A stretch of DNA of 64,000 nt from Nomia melanderi (Eukaryota; Arthropoda; Insecta; Hymenoptera; Halictidae), in the NCBI RefSeq assembly GCF_051020985.1, contig NC_134999.1:9796001-9860000 (forward strand), given 5' to 3'. The notes beneath the pieces are model-generated. The model did no database searches and was not told where the DNA came from. It worked only from the letters and a program-made list of their open reading frames with translations. The position numbers and the translations under genes were made by a program. The number at the start of each line of letters is the position of its first letter. The first letter of the stretch is position 1. Shown here in pieces: positions 13,108 to 25,461 of this stretch.

Positions 13108-13559
13108 GAAGGAAATCTGATACCAGACACCCCCCGCCCGTCTGGGGGAAAGACCGAGGGGTAGTGTGAGGTTGTATCCTCTAAAACCTCCACGGCAACC
13201 TTCTGCAGGCTTTGTAGAGGGAGCTACGGGAGTTATATACAGAACTCACTTGCAGCTCCCCCAAACCCGGCCGGCCATTTCTTTACTCTGGCAGGCCACG
13301 TACCCGGGTAAGAGAGGTATGCCTCCTCTCCTCCGTTGTACTCATTTATCAGAAGTACGGGAAGGTCACGCCTTGTATCGCTGTCACCTCGGCGGCCGCA
13401 TAATCACGAACCCAGAGCCCCCGCCCTCTCGGTCGGAAGTTACACCCGTTCGGCAGGCGACGGGGACATTTCCATGCTTACCCCGGCGCCCGCTATCAAT
13501 AGGATCCCGGGGCCGCTATAATGCGACCTCTTAGCCGCCGCCCCTGGCTACTCCGAGCG

Positions 13560-15893
13560 GGGTCGTGAAGCGAACGACCCCCCTCAACGGCCTCCTTCTG
13601 CGTCATCACTTCGTCGTAGAAGGGGGCCACCGCTCTCCACGACCTCTCGCTTCTCAGCATTGCCCCAACTGGGCAAGAGGTGTTGCTCCGGGAGCGAGAG
13701 GTGTTGACCTATTTTGTCTGTCAGGACTCGGCGCAGCGCTGCAAAGATGGGGCACACCTTGCCACATTGGTGGCAGATCGCCGTCGCTTCCTTCCCGATG
13801 CGACACAGATAGACACCGAAGTAACCGTGTCCAGTGACTTCCTGCGTCGGACGGTACGCGAACCTACCGAAGTCTCTCCTATGCCACCTATCGAGGTGTG
13901 GCAGAAGAGCCCCGGGGATTCATTCGCCGGTATGGGGACGTAACTCCCCACACCATCTGGTTTGAACGAGTCGCCAGGCCCGAAGCTAGAAGCTCTCGAT
14001 CACCTCTGACCCCGGCGGGTACCCTTGAGCCCAGCCAAAGATGCTGGTGGGACTATAAACATAGGCGTGCACCGTCGCCTGCAGCTGGAAGGAAACTTTA
14101 CCCGCCAGAGCCAGCGCCACCATGGTAAACATGGTGCGGTACCCGCGGATGACCCTTATGGCCATTTGTCTCTGGAGCCGGTTGGCCATCTTGATTGGGG
14201 CCCATATCGGGACCCCATTCAAGGCCATGGACCGCTCCAGTCCCGTGTACAGGCGACGCACCAAGTTCCCTATCTCCCGAGATTGGGCAACAGGCGGTCT
14301 AGAGCGGCTGCCGCCTTTTCCACTCGGGGGACGAGGTGGTCGAAGTGTGCTTCGAAACTTCAGTGGCTGTCGAGGATGAGCCCCAGATATTTCATCCGGG
14401 AACTCACCTCTCCTGAGGATCCACCCACCCCGACCCACTACCTTCCCGGAGGTTTCGACCGAGGCCAGCCGTGAAACCACACGGCCTCTGCCTTCTCTGG
14501 GGCTATCCTCAATCCCAGATCGCGACAACGGCTGCCACTACAACCTCTGTTCGTCGAATGGTCCTCCTGAAGGTTCTCACGGCGATTTCCGCCAAAGTAT
14601 TGTCTGCGTTGCAAACAAGTGTGGCGCCGTCGGGAAGCGAGGATCGTAGGACCATGTTGTATCGGAGGTTCCACAGCAAAGAACCCAAAACGGACCCCTG
14701 TGGAATCCCACATTCTACCTCCCTCCGCAGCATGCCGTACCGGCCAGGGTATTCGATCCCTCTGTCCTGTAGGTATGCTACAAGCATACAAGTGCCTCCC
14801 CAATGGTGGCCCAAGGTAGGAGTTGAATGCGTTGACGATATCGAGCGATATCGCCAAGCATACCCTACCCTGGCTGACTGCCACTTACAAGAAGGCTCGT
14901 ACTCGGTCGACGGTGTCCACAGTTGACCTGCCCTTCTGGAAGCCGAACTAGCAGTTAGTGAGGTCGGGTCCGTCGCGGGACAGGTGCCGGAAGGGCGAGC
15001 AATAACAATGCGCTCGAACATCATTCCCACGTCGCCCAATAGGCATATAGGCCGGTCCGCGGAGGAAAAATTCGTAGGCCTGCTCTCCTTTTTCAGGAGG
15101 CCCTTCTATCTCCATAGGTCGAGGACCTGCCTCAACCTTAGGCACGCGGTGAACAGGCCGCGGAACTTCTCCCTCAGGATTCGCCCGGAACCAGCGTGTT
15201 ATCCCAGCCATCTCCTCCTCCGTGATCCCCAGCTTAGGGGATTAGTCGGCGACCGGTTCCCTTGTCTCGGATAGAGTCGGGACACCTCCCCCTGTTGGGG
15301 GAATAACAGGGGCAGTGGTTTAAAGCCCGCATGATGGGTTAGGGTCCCCTTTTCCCGGGTCTCGGCGGGCAAGCAGTGTCCCACCTGCTCCGGTACTATC
15401 TGTTTGATAGTAAAGCTTTGGAAAGGCAGCTCGGTGCTACCAAGAGCTTATCTCCACGGGACTCGTCACCCCCAGGAGACACCGCTGGTAGGACTACGGT
15501 TCCGGTTGATTAAACCTCATCTCAATTCCGTCGGACTAGCCGGGGGTACAGGCTCTTCGTTGTCGGGGGAGCCCAGGGATGAAGACGTCCCATTACCATC
15601 TTGTACGGGCGCCCCCACGGTTTTCTGTTCAGAAAGCCTAGGAGATCTCTTCATGCTTGAGCCCTTGTTGCCTTGATGGCCAGTAGCAGGGCTACCGTTT
15701 TTCCACGGTAGACTCTGTACTGCTCGGCAGCCCATTCCTCGTTGAATCGTTGTCGTCGACGGCTACGGGTGTACCGGCTCTGCGCGCGGACACAGTCCTT
15801 CCTCAAATCTGTTATCTCGCGCGACCACCAGTGCACCACCTTTCTCTGGAGGATCATGATCTGGGGCATGGCGACGTTGCATATGGATGTCAT
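13560..15893 (-). pseudogene. R1-type ORF2 remnant: reverse transcriptase, endonuclease lost
   Basis: Family role: ORF2 of R1 elements nicks the target and reverse-transcribes the element RNA there. The remnant starts at 15893 with the post-endonuclease linker (CNVAMPQIM, VVHWWSREITDLR, and WGRPYKMVMGRL near 15620-15590). It is broken by the ~180-base insert at 15351-15530 and resumes with ITEEEMAG near 15210. RT traces follow in shifting frames: RPICLLGDVG (~15050), FGFQKGRSTVD (~14935), SLDIVNAF (~14848-14825), GIPQGSVLG (14709-14683), then NADN at 14610-14599 where the catalytic box is normally YADD. Later come ALNGVPIWAP and RLQRQMAIRVIRGYRT (~14230-14130) and ICHQCGKVCP (~13770). There are at least three frameshifts and in-frame stops, for example after FGFQKGRSTVD...RAFL. 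It cannot encode an active enzyme. Confidence 0.9.
15351..15530 (+). repeat. ~180-base insert, copy 1, inside ORF2
   Basis: This begins TTTCCCGGGT and contains CGGTACTATCTGTTTGATAG and TCTCCACGGGACTCGTCACC. It is repeated in the same orientation at 17219-17402, at roughly 78% identity by eye. It lies precisely between two pieces of ORF2 (after PPTTKSLYPR and before ITEEEMAG) where R1 proteins have only a short linker, so it looks inserted. It may be a small nested element or a duplicated piece of the LINE. Confidence 0.8.
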
Positions 15894-16079
15894 TGTGCCC
15901 CGGAACTATTGTATTTCGCCCTCACCTGTCCGTCGACGACGTGGACTGCCGCCATCAGGTCGTCCTGGTTCATCTTCTTGTTTACCCATCGCGGTGGTGG
16001 CTTCTTCTTTCTCGGACGGCGCCGGGATGCCACCTATGAACGGTGGAGGGGCTGATCCGCTAACTTTCACCTCATGATA

Positions 16080-17719
16080 CGGAGCGCGGCCGGAGGCGTT
16101 GTCACATGTTAGGTTAGCAAGGGAGTCACTTCCAAGCGACGGTAGCACTGCAGGAATCGAGTTTGGAGGGCCTCTACCGTCGCCTGGGTCTACCCGATGA
16201 CCAGCTTCTTGGCCACTGGGCATCGGACCCACAGGGTGCTGAGGCCGGATGAGGAAGGCCGGATTTCTCCGGTCCGTGCCTCCTCCATTCAGCACCCATC
16301 AACCGATGCAACAACGGTCGCTACAGTCTACGGGCTGACCGATTTTCGCCCCGGTGTCCTCCAGTATCTGTGCCATCTTGGTTGCCAAGGCATCTGCTAT
16401 GGCTACGCCATCTTTCCCGGGGACCTCAAGAATGAGGGCCCCGGTGACTGTCTTCCTCCGCCTGAGGGAGATAATTCCCGCGTCAGTCAGATTAGTCTTT
16501 TTCCTTGCGGCCTCCAGTACACCCGCATAGGTTGTACTGGCCCCCAGAGGGACTGTCACCGTAACAGCCATCGTACGGTGCAGGGGTGGGTATTTTTTGT
16601 CCGGCCCGACTGTGTCTTGCCGGTCACCAGTTGTAGTTCTCTGGTCTTCACCGCTATGCCCACTCGGTGGGCGGGCTCTGCTGCGGAGCGGTGACCGTTC
16701 AGGCGTCCTCCGCCGGCTTACTTCCGGCTTGGGTGCCTATCTGGCCGGTTTTCCAGTGGCGTGGTCCGCTCCGGGCAACGGACTTGTTCTTCTTTGCCGA
16801 TTGCTATACCGGAATCGGGGAGCATCCTTGGCCCAACAGGAGACTGAACTCCCTTCTAAATGACGCTAACTTCACGTCAATGACGGAGCCGATCTCCCGC
16901 AGTAGGGTGCCCTTGGGTGTGGCCTGCTCCGGAGCTGCCTCCGTCCTCGTCTGAAGATGCGGTCGTGTCTCCTCATTTCTCGACAGCGTTGAGAGTCGCA
17001 GAGTCGACTCCACCCTTCGCTGTGCCGGCCGAGGCCATGCGAACGGCGGTCGCACAGGGTTTGACGGGGCGGCATAAGCGCTTGCCCGTCCCCTACTAGC
17101 TCGCGAAGCCTGGCCATTTCGGTCTTCGCCAGCTAACCCCGAAGGAGGTTAAGATCCACCTTCAGGGCTCTAGTAGCAGGTGACGCCGACCGTGTGGTTA
17201 TCACGGTCACCGAGTGGTTTTTCCCGGGTCCCGGCTGGAAAGCAACGTCCTACCTGTTCCGGTACTATCTAGTTGATAGTAGAGTTTTTTGGAAAGGTAA
17301 CTCGGCGTTACCAACAGTCTATCTCCACGGGACTCGTCACCCCCAGGAGACTACACTGATAGGGTTACGGCCAAAGCTGATTAAGCCTCGTCTCAATCCC
17401 GCGCCCATGGGGACCTTCTCTGTTCGGCCTATAGGGCGGGGGGTACAGTGAAAGTAAAACTACGGTCCCTCTGTCTGTCGGAGAGGGGATGGAAGATCTT
17501 CTCGGCTGTGGAGGAGGGACCGAGGGGTCGAGAATTCTCCATCACTTTCGCCTCCGCCTGACAGGCCTCTACGTACTTACGTTTGGTCTCAGCGAGACCA
17601 ACGTAATCGCTGGACGTCGGTGGCCGCCCTTTCTTTTTACCTTCTTGCCTCCTTACCTCGGGGTTGGTCGCTAGCGACAAATGCACCCACCAGCCATGCC
17701 TGGCGCTTACTGCAGGCAC
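16080..17719 (-). pseudogene. R1-type ORF1 (gag-like) remnant
   Basis: ORF1 of R1-clade LINEs encodes an RNA-binding gag-like protein ending in CCHC zinc knuckles. Pieces seen in minus-strand order are GRPPTSSDYVGLAETKRKYV (about 17640-17570), the ~180-base insert at 17219-17402, a short unmatched stretch, LEVPGKDGVAIADALATKMA (16440-16370) preceded by LRRRKTVTGALI, then WVRCPVAKKLVIG (about 16235-16200) and a damaged knuckle, CYRRLEV (about 16155). The pieces are in different frames with stops between them, so the gene is dead. Their order matches the family and supports one original element rather than unrelated fragments. Confidence 0.85.
17219..17402 (+). repeat. ~180-base insert, copy 2, inside ORF1
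   Basis: This is a second copy of the 15351-15530 sequence, sharing TTTCCCGGGT, CCGGTACTATCT..TTGATAGTA, CTCCACGGGACTCGTCACC and GATTAA.CCTC.TCTCAAT. It interrupts the N-terminal half of the ORF1 remnant. Both copies contain a small hairpin around ACTATC/GATAGT. Confidence 0.8.
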
Positions 17720-18230
17720 GCCCTCCTCACCACGTGTCGCAGCTTGCGGTTAGGGATTTTTTATGGAGATTTTTCATCCTCGCGGGTCGGCTGGTTAAGG
17801 CGAACTCCCCGTTCCAGTAAAACATGACTACTGGTTTACGACCTGATTGACCTAGGGCACTCCGGTTGCGCAACCTGTACCGGCCCGCCACGCGGCCCGA
17901 CCCCTGGAGACCTTCCGCTTGTCACTCGCTCTTTAGCCTCCGACTCTCTTTAGTACCGACAGCTGTCGATTCGGAGTTGCAGGGAGTTCCGCGTGAAGGT
18001 GAGGCAAGTGGTCTTGACCAGACGCAGCCCTCCGAGTTCGCCTAAATTCCTCACCTAGTTCGACAAAGTGTCCTCCTGCTGTATGGAAATATCAGATCCA
18101 TCGTAGTTTTTGATACGACCCGCAGGTTTGTCAGAGTGGCGTATGGACCTAAATGTACTGCCCCGACATCGAGAAGGCCACGCCCTGATCAGTGCTCCCC
18201 GTGATATCATTTCTATTGTTCCCTAGTTTC

Positions 18231-18385
18231 CACTTTTGAGGAAAATATGTTCTTTGCAAAAGAAATTTTTATATTTTATATCTTCCTATTTTCTTTTCTC
18301 GATTTTTTTTCTTTATTTCGTGACACATTTTGGGTGCCCAAGTGGTTGCTTTTCATTATCACGATATCAGTTCCTTTATTTCTGT
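18231..18385. repeat. Right copy of the direct repeat bracketing the LINE
   Basis: Counterpart of 12961-13107, sharing CACTTTTGA, AAAAGAAATTTTTATA, TTTCTTTATTTCGTG and TTTTCATTAT-ACGATATC. The homology may extend weakly about 30 bases further left in both copies. Confidence 0.8.
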
Positions 18386-20640
18386 TTATGTTTTCGTGGT
18401 TAATTTTTTTCATTGCGATTTGTCCTTGTATTTTTAGTGTGCTGTAAAATTGTTCGAGAAGTCGTGCTATTTAATGAAAATGCTGACGTAATAATTGCGG
18501 GGCAATCAATCATTAGGATTTTTGAAATTCTTGTTTATACTCAAGTTAAAGGAAAACTAAATTTATAGACTCTATAAATAATATAGTTTCCCAATGTAGT
18601 CTTCAGTATAAGATGAAGGAAAAAGTGTGAGATTAAAGCTAGTAGTATAATATTATAATATCAGTTTAACACATAGTCATTAAATAAAAGGACAAATAAG
18701 TGTCACGCAATAATAAGACACCAGATTATCAACATTTTTCAAAATAGTTTATACTTTACCTTAATTTATATTTTCCTACAAATATTCAAGTATTTATATT
18801 CGTATAAATGAAACGATTTGCTTAACACAAAGCGAAACCCATTAATAATAAATACAATAAGTTTCTTAAAATATAATAAATCAATGTAAATAATAATAAA
18901 TATTAAGAACAAATCACACATAGTAATAATGTAGCCTGGACAACTGGTAATCCTTAATTATTGCGAGTATTCCTATATCACATAAATTACCATTTTTTCA
19001 TGGAATCGCTATATATAGAACGTTTCATTCTTACTAAAAAATCAGCTCACGTTTATTTATTCAAACGTTACAAATTTCCAACCAGTAAACCTTCAATCTT
19101 GCCCACTACCCACCAATATCAAAGTCTACTTGTTACTAGAAAATTAGCTTAACCTCATCTGTTCAAACATTACAAACTTTGATCTTATCCATTGTTCGCC
19201 GTTATCGACGTCCATGTCACTGATATTCCTGCATCAAAACCGATGCACGGGCTAATCGGCGAAACGACAAGATTCCAGATGGAACACCCTTCATTCCGCT
19301 TCTTCATTCCAGTGCTGTCTCCATTCACCCTGAACGATCCGAGTGACCCACTTCGGGTTCAGCGGCGCGGCGAGGCACCCGGAGGCTAGATTGCCCCGAT
19401 CGTAAAGCGTCGTTAGACAAGAGAACGGGTCTCGTCCCCAGCCCGTCCGTCCGTCCGTCGAACCACACGGAAACGAAAGAGTAACTGTACGCGCGGAAAT
19501 TCCCCTCGTGGGTCGCGCGGGTACGCGTTTCGCGCGAAAAATATGCGCGCTGCACGATGTGTACCGGCGGAACGACACCGGAGTCACCGCTAATGAAACA
19601 TTTACCGCCGCCGTGTTTCGAAGAAAAGGTAATTAAGATTCTTGGCGCGCGCTGCCAATCAATGAAACCAGGGGGAAAAAATTGTTTCCCACTGGCATCA
19701 GGCATCGCTATCTGAATTGCGAATAACTGGGAGTTAGACTGACACTGGGAGCCGGAGCCACTTCACTCTTGCTGATTTTGTTTTTCTCGTTTCTTTTTTC
19801 TTTCTCTTCGATGTTTCAGACAGGAGTACTTTACTGGAGGAAGTGCGTTCATCTATCTAAACGCTGTGGCAGTTTATTAACACTTGGAGTGGCAAACGTG
19901 TTTCGATTATAATGTAGGGGTCCTTATGTTGACAATTAAAATCTCTAGCCAGATTTTAATATTATGATACTATTGCGTGAGTTTTTCACTTTCGAAGCAG
20001 ATGATAATGTTGAAATGTTCTGCAGATCGAGATCTTAAAGGATGTCAAATTTTACGATAGGCTGGTTGTTAGCTTGAGGGTTAATTTTCTGGGGTAATGT
20101 ATATTCATGTTTAATGATAGAATATTGAAAAAATATCGATATAGTAGAAAACATCAGTGTAAAGAAAGTATCGAGAAATTCTAGTTCCACGATTAAAAAC
20201 ATTTATCAATACTATATTGAGACTGTATTATAAAAGTGCTAGCCTACTGGTTCATAGAATCAATTTAAGTTTATTTATTTGTTTTATGTCTGATTTCTTA
20301 TTTTTATTCTTGTTATTACCTCCGTAGAAATGTAAAAGTGGAATGATTGTACTGTTTAACGTTTTTCATTGCTGGCAATAATCAAATTTCGGTTTGATTG
20401 ATGTTTAAAAATGTATCAATATAATCACCGACGCTCGCGTTTCTAATAGCTGAAATTTAGCCGGCCTAGAATGTGTTAACACTTTATGCCCCTTGTGATT
20501 GATTACAAACACTTCCAAATAACTGATAGTTTCCCCTATCGCGTTGGAATACACATTTCTATTTGTAAAGCTCTTTTGTTTTAGAGCAGCATAATTTTAA
20601 TAGGTTATTAGCTCTTAAATATTCGGAAATTAAAAACCGA
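18386..20640. other. Noncoding DNA; GC-rich patch at 19190-19740
   Basis: No gene is recognised. 19190-19740 is GC- and CpG-rich, with a short CCGT tetranucleotide run near 19442. ORFs there (19291-19587, 19325-19705) have no motifs. A possible further TTAA-bounded element (19877-20479) has only weakly matching termini and is not called. Confidence 0.4.
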
Positions 20641-20961
20641 TTAACCCTTTGTAGATGAGTATTTTTTAAACTTTTAGAAACTACTCCTACTGAAACTGAA
20701 AATGAATACTGAAAATGCATCGAAGTCTTAACCCTTTAAAGTCATAGCTGTAAACTATGCACGTACATATGCGTTTCTCAATCTTTTTAACTTTAAGCGT
20801 GACAATTATAAGTATATGAGATTAATATAAACGTTTCTCAGCATTATTCAATTTGGTAAAACCAAAGAATTACACATAATTCGTCGATCTTCAGATAAGC
20901 AAGAAATATTTCGCGCACACGAAATATTGCGGCTGGGTGTATTCAGCGCGCAAAGGGTTAA
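20641..20961. mobile_element. TTAA-flanked miniature element, family 1
   Basis: TTAA lies at 20641-20644 and 20958-20961. Just inside are CCCTTTG on the left and, in reverse complement, CCCTTTG on the right. There is no ORF. A second TTAACCCTTT word inside (about 20730) suggests a nested or partly duplicated terminus. The terminus resembles the CCCYTTG ends of the other family-1 copies in this window. Confidence 0.6.
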
Positions 20962-23900
20962 ATTCTAGAAAATAAGAAAACCAGGTATCAATCTCTCGTC
21001 ATTTGAATAATGAAATGATTTGTTCACAGCTTCTGATTTCAGATATGAAAACTCGAAGTCGCCGTTACGGCGGCGTTCTATCGCAAAGGGGTAATAGGCT
21101 TGCGGTAGATAAAGTGTTAATGTTCTGTTATAATCGCGAGAGAAACAAGACAGCGTCTCCTTGCTCCGCATAACCATTCATACATACTAAACTTTCAATT
21201 TCTCTTTCAACCATGTTCACGCCATCTTGGGCTCCGAGAATTGCGGTAAATTGTGCAACGGCGCGATGATGCATCGAGCGTGTATCTGACCATGCATGTC
21301 CATACGCATGGTCCCCGGATCATTGATCGTTTCGTATGATGATCGAAGACTGCATGGCTTTCGCAAGCTGGGTCATTATAGTCGGCGCGGGGAAAAATTC
21401 ACTTTGGAGACCGCGCGTAATTTATCACGAAAGAATGCATGTTTCCCAGTATCGCTAGACGATGATTAGTGAAGCAATTAATCATTGGAAGCATCGAAAT
21501 TCGATCATTGAATAATTATCAAAGACTTGAGAAACATTATTGCTTCAGACGAGATTCTTCCGACTATAATAATTTTCTTGTAAATGTGTTCAATCAACGT
21601 TGAAGCTATTTGTAATATGTTTAAAGCCTGCATCTATTAGCTAAGAGTCGGATTTATGTGAAAAATGTTGAAGTATTTGTTCAATGATATGCTAATCGTA
21701 TTTCACTGCACTTTAATTTTACCTTTTGATAGGGTTGTATAATAATTTGAAGCATTTTTATTTCTTTTAGCTATTTCACACATTTGTTATTTATTGTTAT
21801 CTAAATATTATGTTAATTTTACTGTTAAATATTTTCTATTGCGAAATAATAATGAAACAGTACTGGTGGTTGCAAAAAGTTATAAAGATTTAATGTTCAA
21901 TGCTGGTAAATGATAAAATTTAATTAACTTTTTATTTAAAGTCGATGCTGGTTAAAAACATACATTTAACTTCAAAAGTAACAAGATAACATCGTTATTT
22001 CTTTTCATCCATTAAACATATTAAAATATATTACATAAAATGTAAAATATAAGAAGATTAAGATAAATGAAGAACAAATGTTTTCTGAATTTTATTAGTA
22101 ACCTTGATGAAATAATGCCAGGCCAAGGAGGTAACGGTGTGAATCGTAACTGCACTCCGAGTACCAGTGTACTCAGCCTTGGATTAACTCACGCATCGAC
22201 TGCAACTACGCTTATTCTTGCGTTGCATGGTGTAACGATAAGATGAGTATAAATCTTCCCACAAAGATTACCATTACTTTATACAGATGAAAAAGCTCTG
22301 ATAAAATTTCAGAAACAGTATCAGATGTTTACCATTATTACTAATATCCAGGTAAACTATCATTTTGACTGTTTATTTCTTAAAAATTAAAATAAAGAAA
22401 TACAATTTCATCTACGAATTTACTTATAACAAAAACAGAAGATTTTAGCAGTTCGATTATCAGCCATCATATGTTCCCACATCCTATAAAATACCAAATA
22501 AATCACACCATACCCTATAAAATGTAGCTCCCTCTCGAAAACACAGACAATTAACAAGCTATGATTTTTCCAATCCGTTTTTACGAATTTTATAACAACG
22601 AACACCATAAAAGAAAACAGGACAAAGAGTACTTCGTTTCGTTCATTTCACTTTGCATTTTCCATTCCCCTAATAACATTCTGGCCAAACATTTATGGAC
22701 ATTCCGTCACTCCGCACCTAAACCTGTCTATCAGCCGGAAACTTATAGCGCGTTACGATCTATATGCAGCGCATTAAAATAAAATAATTTTCTAACGTGA
22801 ATACCTGCGAATTCCTTATATTTCACGGAATATTTTATACGCTGCCAATGAAACGTAAATCGAAATACATTCCCATTAGTAAGGTCCCCGGTTTGCGAGC
22901 GTAATATTCGAGCGCCGCCATTCCGCCAATCAGCGTAATTATCGGCGAAGAAAATGGACCGGTACCGGCGAGACGTGAACTGTCACGTTAAAACGAACCG
23001 CGTGTTCTCTGTTCTTACCCTTAGGCGAGGACGCCGCAGCTTCAGCACGCGCGCCGCAAAAGAAAACGAAAAAAGGAGACGGACAGGGGGAGGGCTGAAA
23101 GCGATTTATCGTCAGAGTTGAGCAAAATGTAATCAGATTACATATTAATGCGATCACGTGTTAAGACCGAAGATTAAAATGCAACCGTTGATTCAATCGC
23201 AAATTACTTCACGCAGACTCTGCATCGGGATTCACTGTAATTGCCTCAATCGCAATTATGATATTTCTAGAACATTCGTTCGTTGATTTCGTACAAATAC
23301 TGTAATTTGTTGTATCTTCTCGTGAAACAGAGTTATGTTTCTAATAGGGAGCTAGTATTTCCTTGTTTTAAATAATTTTAAAATTCTATGCCAATCGTAG
23401 TTTGTTTTTATTTCAGTGTTAAGCTTGTTTTAACATTTGAAAAAAACGTCGAAATTTTCTGAAATTCAAGAAGGAAATTGAATAAATTACTTAGTTTTAC
23501 TATGTGATAAGGAATATTGGCCTTCATCAATTTCCTCAAGGTCAAAATTTGATCATTATGTTTCTAGACTGTTTTTCCCTTATTCTATAATATTTCAGCT
23601 TTAATTTTGAGAGAATTTTTTGCTTTATGTTAATTCTGTTAAAAGTTTTTTGATTTTGACATTAAAATGACCCAATGTTCCCACTGTGTGCCGCGAGAAA
23701 ATGACTCACGTGTTCGGTATGTCGGCTCGTTCGCCCGCGCCACCGGTGTATCTGTAAAAGTTCGCCACAAGCGGCGAAGGCAAGTGTAAATCTGTGTTCG
23801 GACGTTTATTCGTCGCAAAGCGTTAATTTCTGCGGGTTACCGCGGCGGCCGGGCGACCCGTCACGTCTCTGCCCTTAAATGGTGAAATCTGGCGCGATGA

Positions 23901-25461
23901 CGACGCCGTTTCGTGCACGCCTTTAAAACTTTCGGGGAAAACATCATAATTTCTAAACTAATTAATTTCCAACCTAAATAATCTCATACATTTTTAGTCC
24001 TTTAGATTCCAAATAAAAACTTTTAGAAGAGATACATTTATTTGTATAATAAACGTTAAGTAACTTATCATTTTTAATAGGAATAAATATTTTTATAAGA
24101 AATTTTATACTGATGGCTTTGCGACCAGTCCACTGGTTTGAATTATAATGACATTGAAATATGTCGTTTCAAAATGATGTGGCAGGGAACTAAATGGTTA
24201 AGGAGAACACAACGTTAGATTGATTGGTCTATAAAAGTTTATACTTTTGATTAAAAAGTTGGGTAATCTAGTATTTTTGTGGGTTGAAAAATGTCCATAC
24301 TATATTCGTGCTTACTTTGAAGCACAACAATTGATGAGCGAAAAATATTATTTATTAACTACAGCGAATTGAGCGATATTTATTTTTGTTAAATTTCGTG
24401 CGAAGTCCTACTTAAGAGCCTGATATGATATTCTATGTCAAGAGGTTAATACATTCACGCAGTCATGTACCACTGATGGTACACAAATAGCGTACGGTAT
24501 GAGAATTTGTGGATCATGATGTACAATCCTTTTTTTTCATTTTTCCCATTGCTTGAAACAGTGTACGGCGGAACGTAGCAACGCTGTTTGCATTGTTAAT
24601 ATTATTAATAATCGGACCCGGGCCGCGACGCAATAAGAGGTTGCGCAATTTACGAGCTAGGAATAAATACATTGCGTAGCCTACAGCCTTTGACTAACGA
24701 AGTTGAAGCTCTGAGTATCATGTGAACTAGTACGAGATCGTAAAAACAGCGACCACCGGAGGGTTCGGGCTTCTTGCACCGGTTTCGCCAATCTTCGGGA
24801 ACGTCTTGAAAATCGATCATTATTTTTAGCTGTGTTTCAAATATTTTCCTTTTTGGGAAATATGTTAGATCCTTTGGATCCTCGTCAAGAGAAAATTTTA
24901 ATAATAGAAGAGGTTGAGATTAATTAGAATATCTTGCTTGATACAGCTGAGTTGCATAATTTATGCAAAGGCTTATGAGAAATTTTTGTGGGCGAATATA
25001 AGCAATTTAAAATGAAAAAAACTATTGTGTGATACACAATTATATTCCTATGCAATTCCATTAAATTGGGAATAAAAGCGAACAATATTGAATTTTACCG
25101 AAGTTTTCGTTACAAGTTAGATCATAATACAACAGGTATTCATTAAAGTCTTTTTTATTCCGAATGTTTCGTGAAATATCTATGTATTAATTAATTTTCG
25201 AGAAACACTAATTTCCGACTAGGAACACAAGTATATTCAACCTTAATAAAATAAGATCTAAAGTTTCTAAGTAAAAGAATTTTGTTTCATTTTATCAAAA
25301 GAAACAACAAACGAAGCTACTTCATTCTTAAAAAACAAATCGTAACGTACTAATGTGTCCCCTAACTAGTATAAACCATGCAACATTCACATTCGCCAAA
25401 CTCAATCTAAAATGTTTCCGTCATAAGCCCATCTCGATAACGCGAGGCAAGGCTTCAACAT
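20962..25461. other. Noncoding DNA with several GC-rich patches
   Basis: GC-richer patches lie at about 21200-21420, 22860-23060 and 23690-23930, in otherwise AT-rich sequence. ORFs over them (22939-23157, 22561-22782) carry no recognisable domain. No RNA gene was recognised. Confidence 0.4.

Larger units (their letters stand above)
13108..18230 (-). mobile_element. Decayed R1-clade non-LTR retrotransposon (LINE)
   Basis: A ~5.1 kb GC-rich block sits abruptly in AT-rich DNA and reads on the minus strand, with the 5' end near 18.2 kb. In order it holds ORF1 (gag-like) remnants with zinc-knuckle traces, the segment that normally joins endonuclease to reverse transcriptase, a reverse transcriptase with R1-type motifs (SLDIVNAF, GIPQGSVLG, ALNGVPIWAP) and a Cys-containing C-terminal region. 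Only ~250 bases separate the ORF1 knuckle from the endonuclease-RT linker, so the endonuclease domain is absent. Frameshifts and stops interrupt both ORFs. A ~180-base sequence is present twice inside (15351-15530 and 17219-17402), and a ~148-base direct repeat flanks the block. R1-clade elements often target rDNA or other repeats, but I see no rDNA in the flanks. Confidence 0.92.

Noticed and set aside
15138..15160. TTAGGCACGCGGTGAACAGG resembles microRNA miR-124
   Set aside because: It lies inside the reverse-transcriptase region of the LINE, differs at key positions, has no hairpin partner nearby, and is explained by the R1 coding sequence (LFTACLR on the minus strand).
13166..17820. Numerous plus-strand ORFs across 13-18 kb
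   Set aside because: The recognisable R1 motifs all lie on the minus strand; the plus frames are shadows in GC-rich DNA.
13108..18230. Ribosomal DNA target flanking the R1-like element
   Set aside because: The flanks are T-rich and do not resemble 28S rRNA; no rRNA was recognised anywhere in the window.
19877..20479. Possible TTAA-bounded element
   Set aside because: Only the first three bases of the termini clearly agree and no interior homology to other copies was seen.
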